Assembly (NCBI GenBank): GCA_919901745.1
Contig: CAKKPP010000010.1
Span: 1-64,000 of the forward strand
DNA: 64,000 nucleotides
Source: Chloroflexota bacterium
GTDB taxonomy: Bacteria > Chloroflexota > Limnocylindria > Limnocylindrales > CSP1-4
Direction of reading: 5' to 3'
In this document: positions 41,623-50,193 of the stretch, piece by piece
Numbering within the stretch: the first letter of the stretch is position 1
How the letters are laid out: every line of letters begins with the position of its first letter
Notes under the pieces: generated by a model
What the model was told of the DNA's origin: nothing
The model's input: only the letters and a program-made list of their open reading frames with translations
Database searches by the model: none
Program-made: the position numbers and the translations under genes

Positions 41623-43005
41623 TCAACCGACCAGGGTCATCGCCCGATCCGGGCGGAGCAGGAACGGCGGCAGGAACGCCGGGATGTTTGAGAACGGCAG
41701 GACGTCGGGATGGAGCTCGACCCCGAGCTGCTCGCGCATGAAGCGGCGTCGCGCCTGGATCCGTGCCCAGGCCTCCGGGTAGTCGGTGGCCAACGCGCCA
41801 CGCAGTCCATCGTCCGCCAGCGCGATCCCGTCCTCGATATTCGTCGTGAAGTAGTCGGTGCCGGTCGCCGGGATGATGTCGACCTGGAAGACCATCCCGG
41901 ACGTCAGCTCGGTCGTGGATCCGGGCCCGATCGGCGAATTGACCCATTCGTCGAGGTGGAGCTGGTGACCTGGGTTCAGGAAGATCCCGAAGAACGAGTC
42001 ACCGAGGCGGCGGGCGACGATCTCGTGCAGGACGCCCCCGACCTGGCCGACGTGGAGCGCGCCGTACCACTCCGCCACGGCTTCGAAGTACGGCCCGACC
42101 AGCCGATCGACGTAGTCACGGATCGGCTCCGGAAGCTCCGCCGCATCCTCGACGACGAAGCCGGCCCGGCAGTTGAGCGCACCCCAGATGCCGAACGCGG
42201 TCGTGAACCGGTCGCCGCGCTCGATCGGCCGAGCGCCCGGGCTCAGCAGCCCGTAAGTCGCGCGCGGACCGGCCGTCAGCATCACGTGGCAACTGAGCGG
42301 CATGCCGTTCCATTGGAGCAACCGTACGGCCTCGTGCTCGGTCATCCCGGGCCGCAGGCCACGCAGGACATTGAGGACACCGTTCGACGTCTGGCACGCG
42401 GCCCACTCGAACGCCGCCAGCTGCTCGACCTCGTTGACGATCCGGAGGCCGTCGCCTGCTGCGATGAGCAGGTCGCCGGCATTCTCGACGAGCCCGCCTG
42501 GCCCGGTCACCTCGCGCAGCTCGTCCACGATGAACGCGGGCAGCTCGATCGTCTCGCGCCGCGCATACGTCTTCCAGCCGATCGCCCCCACTCGGCTGCC
42601 CGGCCCGATCCCCTCGTCACCGAGGATTTCCGCGAGCGACCGCGAGCGGTCGCGGGGCTGGCTGGGCAGGCTCAGGTCCTGGAACAGGTGGCGGCGCATC
42701 GGGAGCGGGGCGGCGCCGGCGGTCCCCCAGCACTCGTTGCCGACGAGGATCGCCGGAGCGCCGGCCGGGCCGACGATGAACACGGCCTCCTCGAAGCGCG
42801 GGTCGAACCCGGTAAGAAAGGAGAGGTTGGCGCTGTGCTCGCGGTCCGCGTAGACGACGAGGCGGTCGTATCCACGCTCGTCCATCCGCACCCGCAGGTG
42901 CTCGAGGCGCTCCGCGTACATCGCCGCCGGAATCTGCGGCATCGCGCCGGGCATCCCGAAGTCGGGCAGCTCGATCTCGGCCAGGCGCGCGGTCGGCATC
43001 GTCAT
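41623..43005 (-). CDS. M24/creatinase-like protein lacking part of the metal site
   Basis: A 460-residue protein with the two-domain creatinase/Xaa-Pro-peptidase architecture. The N-terminal domain spans about 1-190 (AERLEHLRVRMDERGYDRLV, YADREHSANLSFLTGFDPRF). The pita-bread domain spans about 200-440 (RGDRFTTAFGIWG, NPGHQLHLDEW, GMVFQVDIIPATG, TNIEDGIAL). The positions of the two metal-binding Asp residues in the IDxG-like segment read AFGIWG and are not acidic, while the later His, Asp/Glu and Glu are present. It may be a non-peptidase like creatinase. ATG with GAGGGAG upstream. Confidence 0.72.
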   Translation of the reverse strand: MTMPTARLAEIELPDFGMPGAMPQIPAAMYAERLEHLRVRMDERGYDRLVVYADREHSANLSFLTGFDPRFEEAVFIVGPAGAPAILVGNECWGTAGAAPLPMRRHLFQDLSLPSQPRDRSRSLAEILGDEGIGPGSRVGAIGWKTYARRETIELPAFIVDELREVTGPGGLVENAGDLLIAAGDGLRIVNEVEQLAAFEWAACQTSNGVLNVLRGLRPGMTEHEAVRLLQWNGMPLSCHVMLTAGPRATYGLLSPGARPIERGDRFTTAFGIWGALNCRAGFVVEDAAELPEPIRDYVDRLVGPYFEAVAEWYGALHVGQVGGVLHEIVARRLGDSFFGIFLNPGHQLHLDEWVNSPIGPGSTTELTSGMVFQVDIIPATGTDYFTTNIEDGIALADDGLRGALATDYPEAWARIQARRRFMREQLGVELHPDVLPFSNIPAFLPPFLLRPDRAMTLVG

Positions 43006-43069
43006 CGGTCTCCCTCGCTCGGTGGTCGTTCAGCCTCGGTGGTCGTTGAGCCGGTCGTCATTCGTCCGG

Positions 43070-44719
43070 TCAATCCTGCGCCGGCGTCCACCCGCGTGCT
43101 TCCTCCGCGCCGCGCTCGACGACGTAGAAGCGGTCCGCCTCCACCCGCAGCCATGGCCCGAGCTCACCGTCCGGCCACTGGACGCGCACCTCGGCGCGCT
43201 CCGACGGCCCGAGGCCGGCATGCACCCAGCCCAGCTGACCGCCGACGTGGCCGCCCCCCACCGTCAGCTCGCGCCGCTGGATCGCGTCGCCGACCTTGAC
43301 CTCGATCCACGCACCAATCGCGTCCCGGTTCGGGTTCGGCTGGCTGAGTCGAAGCTCCACCCAGTGGCCCATGGGCACGGCCGTGCCCGCGTCGCCTGCG
43401 CCGACACTCCGCCAGAGCTTGACAGGCGAACCGAGATTGACCTCGACCAGGTCCAGCAGACCGTCCAGGTTGAAGTCCACCAGTGCCGCACCTCGACCAC
43501 GATCGAAGCTGACGATGCCGGCGGCTTCGGCCGCCGGCGTGAACGACCCGTCGGGCTGGCCGAGGAACAGGTCGCTCGGATCGCGGCTGGCGAACTCGGG
43601 AATCGCGCTGACGTTGCCCTTCGAGATGAACAGATCGACGAAGCCATCGTTATTGACGTCGGCGAACTCGGGGTGCCAGGCCGTCGACGGCAGCACGTCC
43701 CCACCGGTCGCCGGCCGCGCCGCGACGACGCCGCGCTTGAGGGCGATGTCCCGGAAGGTGGGTCGGTCCGGACCGGTGGTCAGCGTCTGCAGCTTGTTGT
43801 CACCCTGGCTGGTGAGGAAGACCTCGGGATAGCCGTCGCCCGTCACGTCGTGGCTGGCGATGCCCATACCCCAGATCTGCATCGACACCCAGCCCTCGTC
43901 GGCCGTGTACGCCCGCGGCGGCTCACCCGCGGCGACCCGCCAGAGCTGCTCCTGACCGTCGACGTAGTAGTGACGGTCATTGCTGACGCGGAGATCGCGG
44001 CGACCGGATCGGTCCCAGTCGCTGAACAGCATCGACAGCGTGCAGTAGCCGGGCGTCAGCGGCACCGGCGGCGCGTACCCATTGCCGCTGGTGTCCGGGC
44101 GGACCAGCGCGTTGTCCGCGCAATCCGACGTGGGCACCTCTGCCGCGTCCAGCTCGAGATAGTTCCCGATCGCCAGCGTCGGCCAGCCGGCCGCGCCCTC
44201 CCAGGTGGCACTGAACGCGATCGCCCAGCCATCGCCGCCGGCAAATCGCCAGGCCGCGTCGGCCGGCTCGAACTGACAATCGCCGAGACCCCGGAGCAGG
44301 GTCGCGCCGCCCACGCGAAGGACCGCGAGGTCGACCTGCCCGTCACCGTCGATGTCGATGGGGTACGCCCCGGTGACGCCGGTCATGTCGGTGACGGGGG
44401 CCGCACGTGCCGAGAAGCGCAGGGCGCCCTCGGTGGGGCTCTCGTTCCGGAAGAGCGCTGCGGGCCGCTCCCCGCCCGAGACGTACAGATCGGGGCGTCC
44501 GTCGTCGTCGCAGTCGAACACCGCCACGCCACCGCCGGTGAAGAAGGTGATCGGCCCGTCATAGGTGTGCGCGAGGCCGGCCGCCACCGCCTCCTCGACG
44601 AAGAGCGGCGGCCCCAGCGAGGCGCCGGGCGTGGGGGCACCCCCCAGGAGCGCTGCCGCAGCCAGCGAGCCCGCCCCGGCGATCGCCAGGATCGCGATCG
44701 CAGCGGGGGTCCGCCTCAC
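43070..44719 (-). CDS. CRTAC1-type FG-GAP / ASPIC-UnbV secreted protein
   Basis: A 549-residue exported protein with an N-terminal signal (AAIAILAIAGAGSLAAAALL). Repeated FG-GAP/VCBS calcium-binding units follow (VFDCDDDGRPDLYV, PIDIDGDGQVDLAVL, SDWDRSGRRDLRVS, DVTGDGYPEVFLTS, DVNNDGFVDLFIS, DFNLDGLLDLVEV). The C-terminal ASPIC/UnbV module contains GAWIEVKVGD and VHAGLG. A beta-propeller is expected. The GTG start at 44719 overlaps the haloperoxidase stop by 4 bases, so the two are co-translated. Confidence 0.88.
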   Translation of the reverse strand: MRRTPAAIAILAIAGAGSLAAAALLGGAPTPGASLGPPLFVEEAVAAGLAHTYDGPITFFTGGGVAVFDCDDDGRPDLYVSGGERPAALFRNESPTEGALRFSARAAPVTDMTGVTGAYPIDIDGDGQVDLAVLRVGGATLLRGLGDCQFEPADAAWRFAGGDGWAIAFSATWEGAAGWPTLAIGNYLELDAAEVPTSDCADNALVRPDTSGNGYAPPVPLTPGYCTLSMLFSDWDRSGRRDLRVSNDRHYYVDGQEQLWRVAAGEPPRAYTADEGWVSMQIWGMGIASHDVTGDGYPEVFLTSQGDNKLQTLTTGPDRPTFRDIALKRGVVAARPATGGDVLPSTAWHPEFADVNNDGFVDLFISKGNVSAIPEFASRDPSDLFLGQPDGSFTPAAEAAGIVSFDRGRGAALVDFNLDGLLDLVEVNLGSPVKLWRSVGAGDAGTAVPMGHWVELRLSQPNPNRDAIGAWIEVKVGDAIQRRELTVGGGHVGGQLGWVHAGLGPSERAEVRVQWPDGELGPWLRVEADRFYVVERGAEEARGWTPAQD

Positions 44720-46590
44720 CCGTCGATCGCCCCCGTGTAATAGCGCTGGGCGAGCGCCCAGGCGTTGATTCCGCACTCGGCCCCGATCCGTCGGCCGGTG
44801 AAGTCGTCGGCCTGGATGTGGATGCCGCCCCAGATCCGCGACTGGCCGGCCTGATCCGCGGCGTCGTAATACGTCCCCCATTCGAGACGAACGTCCTTGG
44901 TGGGCCCGGCCTCGAACTTCAGGGAGCCGGGGGAGATCGTGTAACCGCTGACGCCGCCCGGGAAGTACTCGCTGCCGGTGAACCCGGTGAGCACCTCGGC
45001 CGCGGCCCGACTGAACGTGCTGTGGCCCGAGATGTAGCCCGCGAACGCGGGCGTGACGAAGGTCGGGAGCTGGTACGGAACCCAGGCGCCGGCAAGCATC
45101 CAGCGCACTCCACCGACCTGCGTCTTGGGATCCTCGGGGATGCCGGCCCAGGCGCGGATCGCAATCTCGCTCTCGTGGCCGGCGAGGGCCTCGTGACGCT
45201 GACCCGGGGCCGTCGTCTCTGGCGTGATGAACTCGATCAACCCGGGCACTGGGGTCAGGACCTGGCGATCGCCGTCGTCGCGCGTCTCGCCGAGGTAGCG
45301 GATCAGTGAGATCGGCCGGCTGGAGTCGTAGTACCCCTTGAGGCCCCACGCCGCGATCGCCGCGTCGTGGACCGCGCCGTTCAGGGCGAAGTACAGCTTG
45401 ACGTCCCACTGCAGCCGATCGAGGGTTGGCCCCTCCCCTCCGATCTGCAGGTCCGGGGCCAGCTCGTCGGACACGACATTCGCGATGGTGTTCCAGTGAC
45501 CGGGAGGCGTCTCGGATTTCGGCCCATCGGCCCAGAACTCGGCCATGACCCGGCCGAAGTCGGCCTGGCTGACGACATCCGGCGCGTAGGGCAGGCCGGT
45601 GGCGGGGTTGATCGGATGGCCGCGGCCGTCGTTGGTCCCGAGCGGGTTGGCGCCCCGGGCCCCCGGAGAAATGTCGATCATCGTGGTGTCCGCGGGGTCG
45701 AGCAGGCTGCTATCGCGGATGACCCCCACCAGCTGGTCCATGAGCAGCGGGTTGGTCGCCGGGTCGCCGAGCCGGGGCGGCGGGCCCGGGTCGATCGGCA
45801 CCCCGTTCGGTCCCGTGGCCGGCAACGCGAACCCGGTCACATGGCCCCAATGCGGACCCACGAACTGCTGGACGCCGTTGGTCACGGGGATCCCGTTCTG
45901 GGAGATCATGTGCTCGATCTGGAGCGGCTGCCACCGATCCGGGTCGGTCATCACGTTTCCAGGAGACGCGACGGTCAGGGGTGGGTTCACCGGCGCGTAA
46001 TCCAGACCCGCATAACCGCCGGTCTCGTTCGAGCCGTCGGTTCGTCCAAAGGCCAGGATCGCCTCCGCGATCCGATTGCCGATGGCGGCCGGCGAGTCCC
46101 CCTCCGTCGTGGTCACGGCGAGCGGATAGCAGAGTGCGTCCATGAGGTCCGCGAACTCGGACAGCGACACATCCCCGCCGACGGCCTTGATGTAGCGAGC
46201 GCTGAGCACCCGGTAGGCCGCGTAGCTGATCGCCTCATTTCGAGCGGCCGTCGCATCGAACGCGCGGTGTTTCTCCTTGACGAAGTGACCCGACGCGGTC
46301 GAGTCGTAGGCGGCCCAGGCGTCCCACATCGCCGCCGAGACGTGGAACAGGTTGCGGGCATGGACGGTGGGCGCCGGGAGGGCGCGTCGGATCGCGTTCA
46401 GGAGCGCCTCGTCCCAGCGCCGGGCAACGGACCACTCGGACGGGCTCGCGCTGGAACGGCAGGCCGAGCCGGCCCACGGCTGGGCGACGGCCAGTACCCC
46501 GCCCAGGACCATGGTGACGGCGACGATGGCGACGAGGATGAAGGTGCGCGGCGGGAGGCTGCGCTGGGGCGCTCCGCCAGTGGTCGTCAT
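44716..46590 (-). CDS. vanadium-dependent haloperoxidase family protein
   Basis: A 624-residue exported PAP2/VCPO-family protein. It has an N-terminal membrane anchor (about 16-38) and the vanadate/phosphate site: K and R in KGYYDSSRPISLIRY, SGHSTF and R-I-W-G-G-I-H (RIWGGIHIQADD). Several bacterial members are phosphatases rather than peroxidases, so halide activity is not certain. Its ATG overlaps the oxidoreductase stop by 4 bases, and its stop overlaps the CRTAC1 start, giving a three-gene coupled operon. Confidence 0.82.
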   Translation of the reverse strand: MTTTGGAPQRSLPPRTFILVAIVAVTMVLGGVLAVAQPWAGSACRSSASPSEWSVARRWDEALLNAIRRALPAPTVHARNLFHVSAAMWDAWAAYDSTASGHFVKEKHRAFDATAARNEAISYAAYRVLSARYIKAVGGDVSLSEFADLMDALCYPLAVTTTEGDSPAAIGNRIAEAILAFGRTDGSNETGGYAGLDYAPVNPPLTVASPGNVMTDPDRWQPLQIEHMISQNGIPVTNGVQQFVGPHWGHVTGFALPATGPNGVPIDPGPPPRLGDPATNPLLMDQLVGVIRDSSLLDPADTTMIDISPGARGANPLGTNDGRGHPINPATGLPYAPDVVSQADFGRVMAEFWADGPKSETPPGHWNTIANVVSDELAPDLQIGGEGPTLDRLQWDVKLYFALNGAVHDAAIAAWGLKGYYDSSRPISLIRYLGETRDDGDRQVLTPVPGLIEFITPETTAPGQRHEALAGHESEIAIRAWAGIPEDPKTQVGGVRWMLAGAWVPYQLPTFVTPAFAGYISGHSTFSRAAAEVLTGFTGSEYFPGGVSGYTISPGSLKFEAGPTKDVRLEWGTYYDAADQAGQSRIWGGIHIQADDFTGRRIGAECGINAWALAQRYYTGAIDG

Positions 46591-47621
46591 GGTCGTCCCC
46601 CTGTCGTGGCGCTCCGTCGTCGGGATCGGGGCGGGCGGGTCAGCGGCGCGCGGCTGGACCGGGCGGCCCGGTCGAGGTCGACGAGGGCCGCGATCGTTCC
46701 GCGGCTGAACGCCAGGTCAACCCGCGGCGGCGTCCCGTCGAGGATCGCCGCAGTCAGGTCATCCACCTCCGCCCGGTACTGGTCCAACGAGTCGACCTCG
46801 ATCGGCCTCGCCTCGCGGCCCCGCCACATGACCAGCGAGGGTGGCGGACCAAACGGCTCGGGCAGGAACGGGGCGGTCAGGACGAGCGTGGCGTCGCTCC
46901 CGACGATCTCCACCCGCTCGCGGTCCGGTGCGGCGAATCCGCTGTCGAACTGGGCGAGGAGGCCGCCGGGAAAGTGGAGCTGACCCAGGAATGTCCGGTC
47001 GATCCCGCGCTCGTCGAAGCGCGCGAGCGCCTGCACTCGATCGGGCTCCTCGCCGGCGATCCGCCGCGCGAGGCTGACCGGATAGCACCCGACGTCCCAC
47101 AGCGAGCCGCCACCCATCGCCGGATCGGCCCGCGGGTCGTCGGGATGGCTGAGGAAGAACGAGAACGTCCCGTTGACGAGCTCCAGGCGCCCCAGTGCGC
47201 CGCCTCGCGCCAGCTCGACGGCCCGCAGGATCTGCGGGTGATGGAGGTACATGAACCCCTCGGCGGCCAGCCGTCCGGCGCGCAACGCCGTGCCGGCGAT
47301 GGCGTCGACGTCACCGGGCGTCAGCGCAAGCGGCTTCTCGCACAGGACGTGCTTGCCGGATTCGAGCGCCCGAATCGTCCACTCGGCATGGAGATGGTTG
47401 GGCAGGGCGATGTACACGACATCGACGTCGGATGAAGCAAGGAGTGCGTCGTACGACCCGTAGCTCGTGGGGATCCCGTGCTCGGTGGCGAATGACGCCG
47501 CCCGCGTCGCGTCGCGACTCGCGACGGCGACCATCGTCGCGCGCGCGCTGCCGCTCACCGCGCGAACGAGGCGAGGCGCGATCCGTCCGGGACCGAGGAT
47601 CCCCCAGCGCAACATCGTCAC
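46587..47621 (-). CDS. Gfo/Idh/MocA family oxidoreductase
   Basis: A 344-residue NAD(P)-dependent dehydrogenase: LRWGILGPGRIAPRLV nucleotide-binding start, DVVYIALPNHLHAEW, GKHVLCEKPLAL with the catalytic Lys, and the second domain with GGGSLWDVGCYPV and H positions. The C-terminus is Arg/Pro rich. I use the GTG at 47621, six bases after TATCAT; an ATG two codons later is equally good by homology. Probably acts on a sugar or inositol derivative. First gene of the operon with the haloperoxidase and CRTAC1 protein; also adjacent to the xylose module. Confidence 0.82.
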   Translation of the reverse strand: MTMLRWGILGPGRIAPRLVRAVSGSARATMVAVASRDATRAASFATEHGIPTSYGSYDALLASSDVDVVYIALPNHLHAEWTIRALESGKHVLCEKPLALTPGDVDAIAGTALRAGRLAAEGFMYLHHPQILRAVELARGGALGRLELVNGTFSFFLSHPDDPRADPAMGGGSLWDVGCYPVSLARRIAGEEPDRVQALARFDERGIDRTFLGQLHFPGGLLAQFDSGFAAPDRERVEIVGSDATLVLTAPFLPEPFGPPPSLVMWRGREARPIEVDSLDQYRAEVDDLTAAILDGTPPRVDLAFSRGTIAALVDLDRAARSSRAPLTRPPRSRRRSATTGGRP

Positions 47622-47627
47622 GGTCCG

Positions 47628-47633
47628 ATGATA
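47628..47633 (-). promoter_or_regulatory. -10 element TATCAT for the leaderless start at 47621
   Basis: Minus-strand TATCAT is followed by CGGACC and then GTG. The spacing is the same six bases seen at 10147, 14541, 15245 and 31029. Confidence 0.55.
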
Positions 47634-47833
47634 GGCCCGACGCGTCGGCCTGCGCGTCGGCACGTCGTGCCGTACCGTGCGCGATGCGATCCGAGCCGCT
47701 GTTGGGGGACGGACTCCATGACCACGGCAACCGGCGTAATGGCGAAGGATGACGACCAGATGACAGATCGACGGCGGGCGGCGATCGCGAGTCCAGGTGG
47801 AGGCGCAGTGCGACGATCGTCCGGCGCGGCGTC

Positions 47834-48745
47834 GTGATCGTCCGGCTCGCCGCCGATGGTGTGAGCGCGACAGTAGATCCGGTGGCGGGCGGCCGCCTGG
47901 CCTCGCTGGTGGTGGGCGGCCGGGAGCGGCTGATCGACGTGCCAAACCTGCGCGCCGAGCTTCCCGCGATCAGCTGGGGTTCGTTCGCGATGATCCCGTG
48001 GGTCGGCCGGATCCGCCACGGACAGCTGACCTGGGCCGGCACGACCTTCGCGTTGCCGCGCAACCTGGGCGAGCATGCGATCCACGGCGCGGCGTTCGAT
48101 CAAACGTGGGCGGTGACCGCGGTCGATGAACGGTCGGTCGAGCTGCGCCTCAGCCTTGCCGCGACGGCGCGCTGGCCGTTCGCGGCCGAACTGGTCCAGG
48201 TGATCGCCCTGACGCCGGACGCGATCGCGTTTCGCGCCGAAGTCCGCGCGGAGAGAGCCATGCCGGTCGCGATCGGCTGGCATCCCTGGTTCCGGCGCCA
48301 CGGAGACGAACCGATCGAGGTGACCGTCCCGGCGGAGTTCGTTCTCGAGACGACGGACGACATCATCCCGACGGGCGTCCTTCTCCCTGTTGACGGGCCC
48401 ACGGATCTCCGGCGTGCCGTCGACGTGATGGACCGGCGTCTCGATCACGCCTTCGTCGCTGTGACCGGACCATGCCGGGTTGCCTGGCCGGACCTCGAAC
48501 TCAGCATCGACGCCGAGCCGGTGGGATCGGTCGTCGTCCACACCACCCCGACCGCCGTGTGCGTCGAGCCCCAGACGGCATGGCCGGATGCGGTCCGCCT
48601 GGCCGCCGCCGGCGCGGCCACGGGCCTCGTCGCGCTGGAGGCCGGCGACACGTTCGTCGCCACGTCGCGTTGGACCTGGAGGCGAGCCGGCGTCGATGGG
48701 CCCGCCGGCGAGGGCGAACGGGCCGGCGACGAGGAGCGGACTTGA
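47834..48745 (+). CDS. aldose 1-epimerase family protein
   Basis: A 303-residue protein of the mutarotase fold: GGRLASLVVGG, ISWGSFAMIPWVGRIRHGQL, NLGEHAIHG, VAIGWHPWFRR, and PTAVCVEPQTAWPDAVRL with the catalytic Glu. The GTG start overlaps a short upstream frame (stop at 47835) that may be a leader, but no convincing small gene is defended. Next to xylR and the xylose genes, so it likely interconverts anomers of an imported pentose. The last 25 residues are low-complexity. Confidence 0.8.
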   Translation: MIVRLAADGVSATVDPVAGGRLASLVVGGRERLIDVPNLRAELPAISWGSFAMIPWVGRIRHGQLTWAGTTFALPRNLGEHAIHGAAFDQTWAVTAVDERSVELRLSLAATARWPFAAELVQVIALTPDAIAFRAEVRAERAMPVAIGWHPWFRRHGDEPIEVTVPAEFVLETTDDIIPTGVLLPVDGPTDLRRAVDVMDRRLDHAFVAVTGPCRVAWPDLELSIDAEPVGSVVVHTTPTAVCVEPQTAWPDAVRLAAAGAATGLVALEAGDTFVATSRWTWRRAGVDGPAGEGERAGDEERT

Positions 48746-48779
48746 CACCACGGGCCCGATTGTAAGAGTCTGCAACAAA
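48742..48779 (+). promoter_or_regulatory. promoter and operator-like dyad before the ROK repressor gene
   Basis: TTGACA (48742-48747) lies before a dyad ATTGT-N11-ACAAA (48759-48779). Position and shape match the dyad before xylA (TTTGT-N11-ACAAA), suggesting the repressor controls itself and xylA. A good -10 is less clear (AAGAGT, 16 bases from the TTGACA). Confidence 0.6.
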
Positions 48780-48805
48780 CATTGCGGCAAAAGGAAGACA
48801 AACCC

Positions 48806-50047
48806 GTGGGGATTGCGCGGCGCGACGAGGTCGGACAGCGGAGTGAGACGGTACGCCGGGCAAACCTGAGCGCCATCGTCCGCGAGCTGCACCTGTCCGG
48901 ACCGCTGACCCGTTCGGAACTCGTCGCACACACGGGTCTGACCCGGAGTGCGATCCGCGGCTTGATCGGCGAGCTGGTTTCGGCCGACATCGTGAGCGAA
49001 GAGAAGGCGGAGCCGCTTGGGTTGCCCGGGCGCCCCTCCCCGGTCGTCAAGCCGAACCCGACCGCGACGGCGGTGCTCGCACTCGACATCCTCGTCGACT
49101 CGTCGGCGGCGGCCCTTGTGGGACTCGGTGGTGTCGTCATGGAGCAGGTTCGCGTCGATCGTCCGCGCGGCCACTTTGGGGTGGACGAGGTCATCGCCGA
49201 GCTGGCCGAGCTGGCCGACACGGTTCGGAAACGTCGTCCGGATACCGATCCCCTGATCGGCGTGGGCGTCGCCGTCGTCGGCATGGTTCGGCGCGCGGAT
49301 GGGTTCGTCTCGATGGCTCCGAATCTCGGCTGGCGCGACGTCGCGCTCGCCGAGCGACTTGCCGAGGTCCTCGGGACGACGGCGCCCATCTCCATCGCCA
49401 ATGAGGCCGACCTGGGCGCGCTCGCCGAATTGCGCCGCGGCGTGTCGGTGAGCGCCGGGGATGTCCTGTTCATCTCCGGGGAGGTTGGCGTCGGTGGCGG
49501 CCTGATCGTCGGTGGGGAGGCCCTGACCGGCAGCTCGGGCTACGGCGGCGAGATCGGGCACATGCCCATCAACCCGGCAGGTCTCTCGTGCCGCTGCGGC
49601 TCGGTCGGATGCTGGGAGACCGAAGTCGGCGAGGAGGCGCTGTTGCGGCGGGCAGGGCGCCCACCCGGAGGAGGCCGGCAGGCCGTGGACGACCTGCTCC
49701 GCGACGCGGCGGCGGGGATGCCGGTCGCCCTGCTCGCGCTCGAGGAGGAAGGGCAATGGCTGGGACGCGGGCTGGCCGGCCTCGTCAACGTCTTCAACCC
49801 TCGGCAGATCGTCCTCGGCGGGCTGATCGGCCGGATTTATCCGTTCGTTGCCGAGTTGCTCGAGCGCGAACTCGATCGGCTCGCGCTGCCCGGCTCGCGC
49901 GACCTGGTCCGGATCGTCCCCGCCTCCCTCGGCGTGGACGCGGCGCTCCTCGGCGCCGCCGAACTCGCGTTCGAGCCCCTGCTCAACGATCCCGGCGCGT
50001 GGATCGGCCCGCGGAGGGCCGCAGCCCTCCTGGGAGCCGGCGCATGA
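48806..50047 (+). CDS. xylR: ROK-family transcriptional repressor, probable XylR
   Basis: A 413-residue ROK regulator. The N-terminal winged HTH covers about 15-70 (RELHLSGPLTRSELVAHTGL, TRSAIRGLIGEL). The ROK domain has LIGVGVAVVGMV, ANEADLGALAEL, GGGLIVGGEALTGSSGYGGE, and the zinc motif C-x-C-G-x2-G-C-W-E (CRCGSVGCWE). The GTG at 48806 is used because AAGGA lies about ten bases upstream; a TTG at 48782 is possible. Between the epimerase and xylF, with an operator-like dyad upstream, so it likely responds to xylose. Confidence 0.82.
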   Translation: MGIARRDEVGQRSETVRRANLSAIVRELHLSGPLTRSELVAHTGLTRSAIRGLIGELVSADIVSEEKAEPLGLPGRPSPVVKPNPTATAVLALDILVDSSAAALVGLGGVVMEQVRVDRPRGHFGVDEVIAELAELADTVRKRRPDTDPLIGVGVAVVGMVRRADGFVSMAPNLGWRDVALAERLAEVLGTTAPISIANEADLGALAELRRGVSVSAGDVLFISGEVGVGGGLIVGGEALTGSSGYGGEIGHMPINPAGLSCRCGSVGCWETEVGEEALLRRAGRPPGGGRQAVDDLLRDAAAGMPVALLALEEEGQWLGRGLAGLVNVFNPRQIVLGGLIGRIYPFVAELLERELDRLALPGSRDLVRIVPASLGVDAALLGAAELAFEPLLNDPGAWIGPRRAAALLGAGA

Positions 50048-50193
50048 CCCCCATTCCCTGCCCTTCTCGACGTGTTTGGAATCTTCGTCGCCATTCGGCG
50101 AGGAGGGTGGTAGCCTAGCGCGGTTTCGAGAAGGTATCGAACGTCAGCTGGCCAGTCAGGTCCAGAAGAACAGTTTCGGAGGAGGAGTAGCAC

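Noticed and set aside
47628-47837. 69-codon frame before the epimerase
   Set aside because: Overlaps the epimerase GTG and has a weak ribosome binding site inside, but composition is random-like; left as unproven leader.
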